Assembly: GCF_011250555.1 (NCBI RefSeq) | Contig: NZ_JAANMZ010000012.1 | Span: 1 to 64,000 of the forward strand | Length of the DNA: 64,000 bases | Direction of reading: 5' to 3' | DNA from: Bacillus sp. MM2020_4 | GTDB taxonomy: Bacteria; Bacillota; Bacilli; Bacillales; Cytobacillaceae | In this document: in pieces, positions 25,756 through 36,400 of the stretch | Layout: each line of letters starts with the position of its first letter | Numbering within the stretch: the first letter of the stretch is position 1 | Notes under the pieces: generated by a model | Database searches by the model: none | The model's input: only the letters and a program-made list of their open reading frames with translations | What the model was told of the DNA's origin: nothing | Made by a program: the position numbers and the translations under genes

Positions 25756-26150
25756 ATTACCCTCCCCTGCATTACAGTATTTTCTTTCATTTTACCATTT
25801 CCTTATTGAACTACCTTGCCAATTTATACAGTATGATTTTTGACCGTATTCAACGTAAATATCAAAAGTAGAACAGCCTCATTTCTAACTTTGTTTATTT
25901 ATTATCTTCAGAAAATAATTATAGTTTTTAACGTAAACAGCGATAGGACTTACTTGGAGAGATGGGTATGATAAGCTCGTTTGCCTGATGAAACCTTAGC
26001 TGTATGTGTGTTACTATTTATACATTTATCTCAACCTTTACTTATTGTGCTAACGGGGCAGGTTAGTTGAACAAGGATATTCCTAAAGGTACCATTAATT
26101 GTTAATATAAATACAGAAAAAGTAATTTGAATTTTTTGGAGGTAATAGTT
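25756..26150. other. Intergenic region with half an inverted-repeat element
   Basis: No gene. 25925-25995 is the left half of the element at 13345-13465 (over 85 percent identical by eye), followed by a GCTAACGGGGCAGGTTAGTT repeat at 26048-26070 and then the csaA leader. Confidence 0.5.
25925..25995. repeat. Left-half copy of the inverted-repeat element
   Basis: ACGTAAACAGCGATAGGACT, then TTGGAGAGATGGGTATGAT and CTCGTTTGCCTGATGAAAC, match the left arm and loop of the copy at 13345. Confidence 0.7.
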
Positions 26151-26489
26151 TTGTCCATAGCAACGATTGAGGATTTTCAAAAACTAGATATTCGTATTGG
26201 TACTGTAATAAGTGCTGAACCCTTTCCAGAAGCTCGTAAGCCAGCAATTAAACTAGGTATTGACTTCGGTGAAGAATTTGGTATCAAGCAATCTAGTGCA
26301 CAAATAGTAAAAAGGTATACTCCAGAGATGTTAATAGGTCGTCAAGTGGTCGCAGTTGTAAATTTCCCACCTCGACGAATAGCTGGATTCAAATCTGAGG
26401 TATTAGTTATTGGAGGTGTTCCAGAAGAGGGTGATGTAGTTCTCTTAAAGCCAGATGAGCCTGTTAAAAATGGCACACCGATTGCCTAG
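26151..26489 (+). CDS. csaA: CsaA-type chaperone / tRNA-binding domain protein
   Basis: A 112-aa tRNA-binding (OB-fold) protein nearly collinear with B. subtilis Csa[44 protein letters not shown]. CsaA is a dimeric export-related chaperone with peptide-binding activity. The start is the TTG at 26151, eight bases after TGGAGG; an upstream ATG at 26127 would place that site inside the gene. Confidence 0.93.
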   Translation: MSIATIEDFQKLDIRIGTVISAEPFPEARKPAIKLGIDFGEEFGIKQSSAQIVKRYTPEMLIGRQVVAVVNFPPRRIAGFKSEVLVIGGVPEEGDVVLLKPDEPVKNGTPIA

Positions 26490-26789
26490 GTATGGATCGT
26501 CACAATGACGGTCTTTTTTATTTCAACGGTTTTTAATAACGAGGAGTCACTCTTTCTTTATTCAACTAAAGTGTCAGGTTATTTGAAGAAGGAATTCAAC
26601 AAAATTAGGAAGAAATATATGGTATTCCACATATAAATAAGAACGATATTCATAAAGGAAGTCTTATAATTAAAATACTCTAAAAACAGATATCTGTTAT
26701 AACTTCATCAAACCCTTTAATAATGAGCAATGAAAAGGCAGGAACAGAATGAAATTTTGTCAATACTCAAATTTGAAGGAGAATCCATT
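26490..26789. other. Intergenic region
   Basis: Holds the csaA terminator and an AT-rich leader for the oxidoreductase gene. No gene or known RNA is recognisable. Confidence 0.4.
26495..26518 (+). terminator. csaA terminator
   Basis: GATCGTCA-CAA-TGACGGTC followed by TTTTTT, beginning 6 nt after the csaA stop. Confidence 0.9.
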
Positions 26790-27770
26790 ATGAAAGCGAT
26801 GGTTTACAATAAATACGGAACGACAAACGTTCTTAATCTAAAAGAAATAGAAATACCTACTCTAAAACAAAATGAAGTATTGGTAAAGATTCATGCTGTT
26901 TCTGTGAATTCTTGGGACTGGGACCTTCTTAGAGGCAAACCATTCCTGTCTCGTCTTGGGGGCCTGCTAAAACCAAAATACAAAATCCTCGGTGCTGATA
27001 TAGCAGGAAGGGTTGAAGCAATTGGTAGAGAAGTAAATCATATCTCTATAGGGGATGAAGTATTCGGAGACATATCCTGGTGTGGTTGGGGTGGGTTTGC
27101 GGAATATGTAAGTATTAATGCAGAGGCATTGACGTTAAAGCCAGCCAGTATGACATTTGAGGAGGCAGCTGCGATACCGCAAGCGGGAGTTCTAGCTCTC
27201 CAGGGGCTTCGTGATAAAGGACAGATTCATGAAGCTAAAAAGGTCTTAATTAATGGTGCTGGTGGAGGTGTTGGGACCTTTGCATTGCAAATCGCCAAAT
27301 TATATGGGGCTGAAGTAACTTGCGTGGACAGTGGGAAAAAATTAGATACACTAATCGACATTGGTGCAGACCATGTTATTGATTACACTGAAGAAGATTT
27401 CACACAAAGAGGAAAGTTTTATGATTTGATTCTCGATGTTGTAGGAACTCGGTCTATCTTCGACTACAAGCGTGTACTAAATCCCAAAGGAACATATGTT
27501 ATGATCGGAGGCTCCATGTCTCTAATCTTGCAACTTTTGTTGCTGGGACCCATGATTTATAAAACTGAAAGCAAGAAGATGGCTATCCTTGTTCATAAAC
27601 CAAATAAAAATGACCAAAATTTTTTAAAAGAACTTTTCGTTGCTGGTAAGCTTGTACCTGTTATAGATAGACGATACTCGTTAAGTCAGGTTGAAGAGGC
27701 TATTCATTATCTTGGGGAAGGACATGCCAAGGGAAAGGTGGTCGTCTGCTTGGAAAATAATCAGACTTAA
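26790..27770 (+). CDS. Zinc-type alcohol dehydrogenase-like / quinone oxidoreductase (MDR family)
   Basis: A 326-aa medium-chain reductase. The N-terminal GroES-like fold includes GADIAGRVEAIGREV; the NAD(P) loop is INGAGGGVGTFALQIAKLYGAEV. The zinc-ligand cysteines of true alcohol dehydrogenases are absent, so it belongs with the quinone oxidoreductase-like NAD(P)H-dependent reductases. The start is the ATG at 26790 (GAAGGAGAA upstream) rather than the ATG at 26730. Confidence 0.88.
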   Translation: MKAMVYNKYGTTNVLNLKEIEIPTLKQNEVLVKIHAVSVNSWDWDLLRGKPFLSRLGGLLKPKYKILGADIAGRVEAIGREVNHISIGDEVFGDISWCGWGGFAEYVSINAEALTLKPASMTFEEAAAIPQAGVLALQGLRDKGQIHEAKKVLINGAGGGVGTFALQIAKLYGAEVTCVDSGKKLDTLIDIGADHVIDYTEEDFTQRGKFYDLILDVVGTRSIFDYKRVLNPKGTYVMIGGSMSLILQLLLLGPMIYKTESKKMAILVHKPNKNDQNFLKELFVAGKLVPVIDRRYSLSQVEEAIHYLGEGHAKGKVVVCLENNQT

Positions 27771-27998
27771 ACAAACAGGTGGGTAGTAAAAAAGTGACGA
27801 TAGCTGCGGCGATCATTTTTCTAGTTGAGCTAACGGGCAAGTTAGTTTCCTACGATTACAATAATTCACCTTAAACTAATAGGTACAAGAAATAAGTCTG
27901 ATTCTACTTTAGTGGCTACTTTTAAATATCATAAATATTAATAATCTTGCAAAAAAGTGAATAAGGTAAAACAGTATCTTCCTAAAGGGGGCTTCTAA

Positions 27999-28934
27999 TT
28001 GAAACACTTTACAAAATGGATAAATCGGACGTTCAATCATGATTCCAGAAAAAAATTGACTCTCGTTATGGGTGCTCAATATGAACCGCAAACATTTGGA
28101 CAACCAGTTGAACGAAACCAAACCTCGTTAATAAGTAACAGAGATGCCGAAAAATATTTTCGTCCTTCCAGCCTCCCTATTAAAAATACCCATATAAAGA
28201 ACTTCCAATTTTTTGATCCTTATTATGATAAAAACTACAAAGAAATTAAACTCCCTGCATCATTATCTCGGACTCCTGATGAAACTGTTTTAAACTACTT
28301 TAGTATTTTAAGAGAGGCAGAAAACCTCACTCAAAACCAGTTGGGTGGGTGCGGAACTGTGGGGATGGCAAGGTTGCCCTATCCAATTGCATATAACTTT
28401 TTTACGAAAGACTATCAGAAAAGGTTCTCCTATAATAAATATCTTCAATCGTTTGCAGGAATTGGACATTTAAATTTAGTTAAGATGAACAGACTTTCTG
28501 ATGAAAATGGCATTGTTCCATATTTCGTTGAGCTAGAATGCATCGAAGGCTCATCAAAAGGCGTCACCTATTTTGCTTATTATTACGGCTATGTCCAATT
28601 AAAAAAAGTTCAAAACATGTATAAAATTGACCAGATGAAATTGTACGGAGAGGACTTCCTATGTGCAGCCTATCATCTCTGGCAGCATGATGCGGAAGAA
28701 GTCGTTGGTATTATGTTTGGAGAATGGTGCAAGTTAATAAAAAAACAGCTGCCTTCTAAACAAGATGGTTACGTCAAAACCATTGATTATATTGGTACGG
28801 ATAGAGCCGATTATCGATTTATTTTTTATCATTTAACAAATGATACAGATGTATTAATTTCTCAATATAAAAAGGATTCTGAAGGAAACTGGGAATCCAT
28901 CAGAATTGATCCTTACAAATGTGTAAAAAACTAG
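27999..28934 (+). CDS. Hypothetical protein (no family recognised)
   Basis: A 311-aa soluble protein with no signal peptide or membrane helix. It is rich in aromatic residues (FFDPYYDKNY, YFAYYYGYVQL). A motif NQLGGCGTVGMARLPYPIAYNFF at about 115-137 and a helical segment YHLWQHDAEEVVGIMFGEW at about 225-243 might form an active or binding site. The TTG start at 27999 follows AAAGGGGG. No operon partner; base composition matches its neighbours. Function unknown. Confidence 0.6.
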   Translation: MKHFTKWINRTFNHDSRKKLTLVMGAQYEPQTFGQPVERNQTSLISNRDAEKYFRPSSLPIKNTHIKNFQFFDPYYDKNYKEIKLPASLSRTPDETVLNYFSILREAENLTQNQLGGCGTVGMARLPYPIAYNFFTKDYQKRFSYNKYLQSFAGIGHLNLVKMNRLSDENGIVPYFVELECIEGSSKGVTYFAYYYGYVQLKKVQNMYKIDQMKLYGEDFLCAAYHLWQHDAEEVVGIMFGEWCKLIKKQLPSKQDGYVKTIDYIGTDRADYRFIFYHLTNDTDVLISQYKKDSEGNWESIRIDPYKCVKN

Positions 28935-29116
28935 GCGTGATATTAATTTGAACCTTTACTCTAAGGCACAAAAAGTGGCTTTCATTAAAAAAGTTCTTTT
29001 TTCTTTGTGATATATTGTACTTAAACTAATTGGGCGCTTGAGCGAAAAAAGGTTTGGTTGCTACGGCATCCTTTTTCTTATTAGCTCTAACGATTCAGTT
29101 TAATAAGAATCATAAA

Positions 29117-29140
29117 ATAAACCTTATTTCTGAGGTTTAT
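29117..29140 (-). terminator. Terminator overlapping the end of the 29137-29553 gene
   Basis: Arms ATAAACCT and AGGTTTAT with an 8-nt loop, followed on the minus strand by TTTATG. Confidence 0.65.
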
Positions 29141-29553
29141 GGCTTAAAATTCAATAATCCCAAGAATTTGCTTGTTTTGCCTTGAAATTTAAAGAAATGT
29201 GGTTGGTTCTCATTGTTGAAAATTAATAAATATGGCCTTTCTTGAACAGGAAAAATAATCATTACTTCATCTACAAGGTCATTGAACCATTGATTTTTAA
29301 TCGTAACATTAGGTTCTAAAGGGATTTTTATCACAAACCCATTATTAGGATATGGGTTCATTTTCACGTAAACCCCTGTTATTCCTTCAAGAAATTTCTT
29401 TACTTCTTGTTGTAAATCAGGGCTTTTTTGAACATTTTTTATAACTTTACCTTTTTTTATATCGATAATTTGTATTTGATGATTAGTTTGAGCCATAGCA
29501 TTGGTTGTATATAGTATAAAAATACAAAAGCTTATTAAAACCTTTTTAATCAC
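29137..29553 (-). CDS. Secreted hypothetical protein
   Basis: A 138-aa protein with a clear Sec signal peptide (MIKKVLISFCIFILYTTN, cleavage likely after AMA at about residue 21). The mature part has IIDIKKGKVIKNV, VYVKMNPYPNNGFVIKIPLEP and IIFPVQERPYLLIFNNE, suggesting a small beta-rich fold. No family recognised. The GTG start follows GAGGTGA. Exported location is well supported; function unknown. Confidence 0.6.
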   Translation of the reverse strand: MIKKVLISFCIFILYTTNAMAQTNHQIQIIDIKKGKVIKNVQKSPDLQQEVKKFLEGITGVYVKMNPYPNNGFVIKIPLEPNVTIKNQWFNDLVDEVMIIFPVQERPYLLIFNNENQPHFFKFQGKTSKFLGLLNFKP

Positions 29554-29799
29554 TCAAATCACCTCAAAAGTATTTTCCCCAATAATTAAGGTGGTATTAA
29601 AATGTCGATTAGGTAGCAGAAATTTTGAGTTTGTGAATAATTGTTCTTAAACAAACGGGTGCTTTACCACAATTACGAGTAAAATTAAAAAGCCTAAATT
29701 ATGCACGTTTTTATACAATCCCTGCACATAATAGGCTTTGTTACATTCATAGAACATACTGGCGTAAACAGTATTTTTTATTTTTTATTGCCAAATACA

Positions 29800-29850
29800 A
29801 ATCGTAACCCACAGAAGCTCTAAATCAAGTCCTTAAACACTTATTCTATG
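29800..29850. repeat. Right-half copy of the inverted-repeat element
   Basis: ATCGTAACCCACAGAAGCTC, then AATCAAGTCCTTAAACACTTAT, match the right arm of the copy at 13345 with scattered changes. Confidence 0.6.
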
Positions 29851-29869
29851 TATACAAATAACCAATGAT

Positions 29870-29890
29870 AGAGGACCGTCCCATAGCAAT
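29870..29890. repeat. ACCGTCCC-family repeat, copy 3 (degenerate)
   Basis: GAGGACCGTCCCATAGCAATG retains only the core of the family. Confidence 0.45.
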
Positions 29891-29963
29891 GTTTTGCCGG
29901 TAACACTGTATATAATTGCCATTTTGTTCAAGAAGAAAAGTAAATTGAAAGTAATTTAATGAA

Positions 29964-30539
29964 TTAATTTCTCCTGATTGTTTCATTTTTTATATTTATG
30001 AGTCTTTCAACAACCCATTTTATAAATCCAGCTTTTATAATATAAATAGGTAAAGAATATACGTATTTCCAATGTTCTAACTTGTAAATATTTAACCAGA
30101 CTGTAATTGGTTCAAATATAAAAGTAAAAATTGTTGCCATTACTAAATTGGCAATTAAAAAAGACTTCCATTTTTCAAAAAACTGAAAAACAAACATATG
30201 AGCAACGATGATCATTCCATTGTCAATCGGTGTTAATCTTGGTATTAGCTGAAATAATTGATATGGATAGGACCACAAATGCAGATTTACACCAATATCG
30301 TCTAAAAGTTCAACTAAGAGCATTAATAGACTGCCAAAAAGAACAATTTCCGTTATTCTTTTTCTATCTACATATCTCAACCAAAAAATCCACGGAAAAA
30401 TTAAAACGAACAAAAGCACCCACCATTGAAAAGAGAACAAATCATGATGAATCCAATATTCATGCTTCATTTGCCCTAGTTTATATTCTATGTTTTGTAT
30501 TTCATCATAACTTGGATGGGTCGTTTTCAAAGATTTCAC
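29964..30539 (-). CDS. CBO0543-family membrane protein
   Basis: A 191-aa polytopic protein with about five hydrophobic helices. Segments IFPWIFWLRYVDRKR, LLDDIGVNLHLWSYPYQL and QLIPRLTPIDNGMI are the pattern I associate with CBO0543-family proteins, which occur in many copies in bacilli and clostridia and have no known function. The start is a GTG at 30539. Confidence 0.75.
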   Translation of the reverse strand: MKSLKTTHPSYDEIQNIEYKLGQMKHEYWIHHDLFSFQWWVLLFVLIFPWIFWLRYVDRKRITEIVLFGSLLMLLVELLDDIGVNLHLWSYPYQLFQLIPRLTPIDNGMIIVAHMFVFQFFEKWKSFLIANLVMATIFTFIFEPITVWLNIYKLEHWKYVYSLPIYIIKAGFIKWVVERLINIKNETIRRN

Positions 30540-30566
30540 TCTCTCTTATTTAATCACGTTGTAAAA

Positions 30567-30998
30567 TTAATGAAGTAAATTCCTTAGCATTTCCGCTTGC
30601 ATACGGCTTGTGTCTATTACCTCTTCTACTATTTTTCTACTTTCCGGATCAAGATCTCCCCTTACGAGTTCTTCTGAATATTCAACACCGTATTGGTCCA
30701 CTCCTTTTAAGGCGTCTTTCATAATGTCTCTTGTATCATTCGTAAGCATTACCTTATGCATCAAACTGTGCATCTTGCCTGATACCCCTTCGCTATCTGC
30801 AGGAACACCATTTAAATTTTGGATCCGTTCGGCAAGTTTTTGAGCATTCTGTTTGGCCTGTTGCTGCATAGATTGGAACTTCTGCTTTACTTGTTCATCC
30901 TCCAGTCTTTGAATATGATGTTCAAAAGCATGAATCCCCATATAAGTACCTCTTAATAATGTATTTAATTCCTCAACTACAATCTCTTCGTTTTTCAT
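30567..30998 (-). CDS. DUF2383-type four-helix-bundle protein
   Basis: A 143-aa all-helical protein. The first helix (VVEELNTLLRGTYMGIHAFEHHI) and later EYSEELVRGDLDPESRKIVEEVI carry Glu/His residues placed as in ferritin/rubrerythrin-like bundles, consistent with DUF2383. Iron binding is possible but not shown. It is monocistronic. Confidence 0.7.
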   Translation of the reverse strand: MKNEEIVVEELNTLLRGTYMGIHAFEHHIQRLEDEQVKQKFQSMQQQAKQNAQKLAERIQNLNGVPADSEGVSGKMHSLMHKVMLTNDTRDIMKDALKGVDQYGVEYSEELVRGDLDPESRKIVEEVIDTSRMQAEMLRNLLH

Positions 30999-31198
30999 TT
31001 GCTCACACCCGTTTTTCTTTTATTATGAGAATTTTAGGATTTTTTATCCTTTATGTTTTTTATAATCTGGTGGTCGTGAAACGTCTCCTATCGTTTTTAC
31101 AAAGGTAGAAACATAAACATATCGGTTTATCTTTGTTTAGTGGAAATGTAGAATAAAGGAAGAACGGTAAATGCAATAAATGGAAGGAAGTGCTCGCC

Positions 31199-32323
31199 TT
31201 GGATCAAAAGTACGCAGGACATACATTGTTTCAAACTGCACCATTTGGAAATGAAATGTTAGCAAGCCGGTTAGTGATGGCCCCCATGACAAGAATCTTT
31301 TCGCCCGGGGGAATCCCAGGGGAAAATGTTGCCAACTATTACCGCAAACGTGCAGAAAATGAAATTGGGCTCATCATAACGGAAGGGACAGCGATCAACC
31401 ATCCGGCCGCTGTCATGCACGCCGATATTCCCCGTTTTTATGGGGAAGATGCCTTACATGGCTGGGCAAATGTAGTGAATGAAGTCCATCAAGTAGGGGG
31501 CAAAATCATTCCGCAATTATGGCATGTAGGTGCCGCTCGAAAAGCAGGCAGTGAACCCAATATTGATGCACCCCCTGTGAGTCCTTCTGGATTTTCGTTA
31601 AGAGGCCAGAGAAATGAGAAAATAAAGGCGTTAGCGAGTGAAGAAGTTGCTGAAATGATTGATGCATACGCTGAAGCTGCAGCAAATGCGAAGCGCATCG
31701 GCTTTGACGGAATTGAATTGCATGGCGCGCATGGATACTTAATTGATCAATTCTTTTGGGAAGTAACGAATAAGCGAAATGATGAGTATGGTGGGGATCT
31801 AGGCGAACGAACAAAATTTGCTGCAGATATTGTACGTGCTTGCCGAAAAGAAGTTGGGCCCCATTTTCCTATTGTCTTTCGTTATTCACAATGGAAAGGA
31901 ACCGATTATCAAGCTAAATTAGCGAAGAACTCTAAAGAGCTTGAACAATTGCTCACTCCTTTAGTTGAAGCTGGTGTAGATATTTTCCACTGCTCTACCA
32001 GACGAATTTGGGAACCTGAATTTAAAGATGAAGATCCATCATTAACCTTAGCCGGCTGGACGAAACGAATTACTAAAAAGCCAACGATTGCGGTCGGTTC
32101 TATCGGAATAAACCGTGCCTTTTTGAGCAATCAGGATCATGATCATGTCACAATTGAAGACAATCTCAAAATTGTCGATGAAAAAATCAAAGCAGGCGAA
32201 TTTGACTACGTAGCAGTCGGCCGCGCACTGCTAGCTGATCCTGAATGGGCAGTAAAACTCAAAAATGGGAAACTTGATCAAGTTTTGCATTATACGAAGG
32301 AATCCGAGAAACAGCTACTTTAA
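31199..32323 (+). CDS. NADH:flavin oxidoreductase (Old Yellow Enzyme family)
   Basis: A 374-aa FMN-dependent TIM barrel that reduces activated alkenes or nitro compounds. Features: RLVMAPMTRIFSPGG near the N-terminus, IIPQLWHVGAA, the active-site region GFDGIELHGAHGYLIDQFFWEVTNKRNDEYGG, and VAVGRALLADPEWAVK at the FMN phosphate site. The TTG at 31199 is best spaced from GAAGGAAG; a GTG at 31190 overlaps it. Single-gene unit. Confidence 0.9.
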   Translation: MDQKYAGHTLFQTAPFGNEMLASRLVMAPMTRIFSPGGIPGENVANYYRKRAENEIGLIITEGTAINHPAAVMHADIPRFYGEDALHGWANVVNEVHQVGGKIIPQLWHVGAARKAGSEPNIDAPPVSPSGFSLRGQRNEKIKALASEEVAEMIDAYAEAAANAKRIGFDGIELHGAHGYLIDQFFWEVTNKRNDEYGGDLGERTKFAADIVRACRKEVGPHFPIVFRYSQWKGTDYQAKLAKNSKELEQLLTPLVEAGVDIFHCSTRRIWEPEFKDEDPSLTLAGWTKRITKKPTIAVGSIGINRAFLSNQDHDHVTIEDNLKIVDEKIKAGEFDYVAVGRALLADPEWAVKLKNGKLDQVLHYTKESEKQLL

Positions 32324-32347
32324 TTACATTCAAGAACTGTGAAAAAT

Positions 32348-32397
32348 GGGGTCAGTCCCCCAGTGCGTTAAAGCCTTACCACACTAGGGGATTAACC
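32348..32397. repeat. Palindromic repeat, GGGGTCAGACCCC family, copy 4 (degenerate)
   Basis: GGGGTCAGTCCCCCAGTGCG with a decayed right arm (ACACTAGGGGATTAACC). It marks one flank of the protease-helicase pair. Confidence 0.7.
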
Positions 32398-32410
32398 TCG
32401 AAGTTCATTT

Positions 32411-33307
32411 TTAAACAAAATGGATTTGTGAAAGAATGGAATCAGTTGATGCGAACTTTACCTTGTTATCTTTAAGAAAATCTCTAATTGAACCTGGCAT
32501 TGGCCCAAAATTTAAATGGGCGAATTGTTTCTGACTATTTAACACGTCTGCATTGTAGCCGAGGTCAAAGGAACGGACAGCCGTATTTATGGACCACACA
32601 TTGCCTTTAGGATCAAAAATCGGTCCTCCACTTTGTCCTCTTACGGAACCACTTGTGCTAAGAATAACCTTCGTATTGCTACCTTCCTTCTCGATCTCTC
32701 CCGTGTAGATCCCCTGTGTAAGATGAAGGGGTATAGGCAAAGCGCCTTCCGAGAAATGAAAGGTCCTTTTTTTAGAGTCAAAATATGCATCCATTTTTGT
32801 GTGAAAGGGCGTTCCCGGAAAACCAGCCGTACATAATGATGTTCCATACTGTAGTTTTTGATCTGAAATAAAGGTGGGAAAATATTTAACATTGATCGTA
32901 AAGGGTTCTAACCTTCCAATAGCAATATCAAGATCCCAATCTACACTTATGTCAACGAGTTTTGACTCACTATTTCCCCACCATTCTGAATAATAAACCA
33001 AAAGGCCCTTATTTACGTGATCCTTTTCCAGTTCTAACTCCAATTCTTCTTTTTCTAAGGGATGATTTACGACAAGGGGTTCAATCTTGTTTTTGTAAAC
33101 TTCTATCTCTTCTGCCTTTGTGCCCTTTTCAAAGGAAAAACGATCTTTTAGTAAATGCGCAGCCGTAATAATCCACCCCATAGGATTTAAAACCGTGAAC
33201 GTTCCATTACTATATACAATCGAATTGAACGAATGGTTCGCATATCTTTTTTTGATTACCACAGGATATGTGTAGCTTCGTACTCTCTTAATAGACTTTG
33301 AAAACAT
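32411..33307 (-). CDS. Trypsin-like serine protease
   Basis: A 298-aa chymotrypsin-fold (S1/trypsin-like_2) protease with a complete triad: H51 in GWIITAAHLL, D127 in DLDIAIGRL and S226 in GQSGGP. No signal peptide, lipobox or membrane helix is seen, so it should be cytoplasmic, unlike housekeeping HtrA proteases, and it has no PDZ domain. It lies 112 nt downstream of the giant helicase-nuclease gene on the same strand; the pair is enclosed by palindromic repeats. AGGGAGGG precedes the ATG. A regulatory or effector role with the helicase is inferred from the pairing only. Confidence 0.82.
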   Translation of the reverse strand: MFSKSIKRVRSYTYPVVIKKRYANHSFNSIVYSNGTFTVLNPMGWIITAAHLLKDRFSFEKGTKAEEIEVYKNKIEPLVVNHPLEKEELELELEKDHVNKGLLVYYSEWWGNSESKLVDISVDWDLDIAIGRLEPFTINVKYFPTFISDQKLQYGTSLCTAGFPGTPFHTKMDAYFDSKKRTFHFSEGALPIPLHLTQGIYTGEIEKEGSNTKVILSTSGSVRGQSGGPIFDPKGNVWSINTAVRSFDLGYNADVLNSQKQFAHLNFGPMPGSIRDFLKDNKVKFASTDSILSQIHFV

Positions 33308-33419
33308 TTTTACCCTCCCTCTATCCCAATCGAAGATAATATCTATTCCTCATGGAAGACAGCATCATCACCTATTTGCCCAATCTCCGGCAAAATGCCC
33401 CCACCATAACCAGATATTG

Positions 33420-36400
33420 CTATATCTTCTCACTGATTAATGGCATTGACCCTTCCTTACCCTTTTGCTCTTGTTTAGAATTCTGTAAACTCTCATCAAA
33501 TTTATGATAGATTTTCAATGAGATGCTGGAGTCATCAATTTTCGTGTATTTGCGGTAGTTTGGATTTACGTACGTGCGTAATCCCAGGAAGAATCTCAAG
33601 TTTTCAATATTTTTATCCTCTAGTAATGAGGCGTATGTCGGGGTAAACAATTTCTGCGGAATGAAATTGATTACCTTTTTCTTCGCTCTCGTTAGTGAAA
33701 CGTTTAACCTGTTTAATGAGTAAATGAAATCAAGCTCTTTATGCGCCAGTTCGTAATCGGAGATGCCGTAGCTGATCAGGACGATTTCTGCTTCTTTTCC
33801 TTGGGCTTTTTCGGCTGTGTCAATTAAGGGGTGGGGAATATTCTTCTCATCTAGTTTTTCCTTAATCAAACGAATTTGTGCCTTGTGCGGGCAAACGATA
33901 AAGAGACGAGGTTCATCCCTTTCTTTGTCCCACCATAGATCTTCTTTATATTTCCGGGTTGTTTTGCAGTAGCCATCATAATAGTTTGCTAGCTGGAGCA
34001 CGAGTTGCATAATTAAATTGGCTTCTTCTTCGTTCTCCCTCCCGGTTTGTATGCCTTCTAGCATGCACAGTGTAAACGGGGCCTCCGGTGTCAGCATATC
34101 CTGCAGGTAATCAATATTGACGCTTATGGGGTCCAGTACCTGATGGGCAATATTCACATCAAATGCTTTATACGAGTCACCGTATTGGTTGTAAAGTTTT
34201 TCGGCTGAAAATCCGCTAATCACGTTGTTCATACGGAAATTGTCGATTAATTGGCTTGGCTTCATCTTTTTGGCCTCAATTAGATAGCTAAACAATGAAT
34301 GCGTGACAAACTTCTCCTCTTCTTCAAAATCGACAGTAAAGACCGGAGGAAGCTGATAATGGTCACCCACTAGCAATAGATGTCCATCTTGTTTCACTGC
34401 TCCCACGGCAATGAGCGATTCCGGAATCTTGACCTGTGAAGCTTCATCCATAATGACCATATCGTATTCTAACCAGTTTATTCGTTTTTTCAAATTAAAC
34501 ACTTGGATCAAAGTCCCCCCTGTAATCGTGACAGGATACTGATCAAGGAATTCTTCATATCTGGCAAATTGCCCAAAATAGTTTCGATCTAGCTGTTTAT
34601 CATAGAAAATATCTGAAAAAAAGGCATGCTTGGTAAAAGATTCTTTGTCGTTTGACCTCAGTCCACCAAATTTACAAAGACCGACTTGGGCATGCAGGCT
34701 GAGGTGCTTAAAACCAGATTTAGTTGACATGAATTTAATCATCTTTTCTAACCCATTCTCGATGGCTGAATGGGTCTGTGCCGTTAGTAAAATTCTAAAT
34801 GGACGAACTGTTTTGTTCTTTTGTTCCGCTTTCTCCAGAAGCTTTTTGCTGTAATAGAGGACAGAGTTGGCTATAAAAGTCGTTTTACCTGTCCCCGGAG
34901 GGCCGAAAAGCAATGTCAGCTTATTGCTGATGAGGTGCTCATACGCCTGGAGTTGTTTTTCTGTAAATCGGGTCGTACTGACAAGCACTTTCTTTTCTAG
35001 ATCAGAAAGGGTTTCCGCGTAGGGTTGATTATAGGTTAGAGGGTCTTTGATTAGTTGATAGGATACAGCAGGATTCGCATCACATTGATGAATATATTCA
35101 ACAATCTTCGCAGAAACACTATCGTAAAATACAGGAGATATATAATACGTACCTTTTTTCAAAAATGGAGCTTCTATGTCAGCTGAGTTGAAATACACCA
35201 AGTAGTGGTCATGGTCGATTTCTTTCGGCTTTGGCTTCTTTAGGTTGGCATCCACCATTTGGTTTAACTCTTCCAACGAATTAGGAGAACCATCGGAAAA
35301 TTTATAAACAAAGAAAGGCTCCATTTTATACATATATTCCTTGTTCATTACCCGATAAACAGCCGTTACCCCATCATCCTGTATGAATTCCACCTGCAGA
35401 GAATATCCACGTTCTGCCTGTTCGATCAATGGCTGCTGACGGGAAAGCTTTAGTTCATGAAATTGAGAAAATGCTTCAAATTTCGTAATGAATGCTAGCT
35501 TTGTACTTAATTCATCATCATACTTTTGAATGGGCGAAAATTCGATGCTTTGTGGGCTCCGTTTCAATTTTAGATTTTTTTCTCTTTCCACCATATAAAC
35601 AACAAACTGGCACCCTCTTAACCGGTCTTCTAGGATGGTCATCATTTGTTGCAAGGCTTTCTCTTTCTGATGACTGTCTGTGGCTTCCCAATATTCGTAG
35701 ACAGTGTCGGGCTTCATCGTATCTGTCATCTCGGTGAATAGACATTGCTCATTCCTATAAACTTTATAAACAGGAGGAAATGGCGACGAATGGAATCGAC
35801 CGAAGAATTCGGTTACGTTTTCAAGACTGTATTTGATTGGAATGGGCAAGGCAAAATTTCGCCTGACAAAGTCACCCACGATGGTGAATGGGAATGGGAC
35901 AATTTTTTCAAGCGTCTGTGTAGCTGTCAGGCCGCCAAGTGCCAGGAATTTCGATGAATAGAATAAAAACAGAATTTGCTGGGCCTTTTCCTTAATCAAC
36001 TCATCTTTCGTTCCTTTGACAACTTCACAAATGAGATGAATAAAATGGATCTGCTCGGATTTTTCATAAAAGTAGAAGTGAGTACTTTCTTTGTTTTTTT
36101 CTAAATAATCGTGAAGCTGTATAATGAAATTTTCGTAATATGGCAACGGATTTTGATAATGTTCTGGAATGATAAAGGATAATTGTTCGCCTGAAAAGGT
36201 TCGATTTGTGATGAAAAGGGCCCCATAAAATGTTCCATTAATCGATTCCCTTTGGATGGAAACAAACAGGTGATTTTCTACCTCCTTGGGTAAATCGAAA
36301 ATCTCTTTCTTTAATAAAAATCCCCTGTTTTCTCGTAAAGCCTTTATTTCGGTTTTTAAATTGTTTGCACGGTGCTTAAATGATTCACTTTTTTCAAGCA

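Larger units (their letters stand above)
29554..29963. other. Intergenic region with repeat remnants
   Basis: No gene. It contains an AAACAAACGGGTGCTTTA repeat end at about 29648, the right half of the long inverted-repeat element at 29800-29850 and a degenerate ACCGTCCC repeat at 29872. Confidence 0.5.

Noticed and set aside
32411-33307. HtrA/DegP housekeeping protease
   Set aside because: There is no membrane anchor or signal peptide and no PDZ domain, although the triad is intact.
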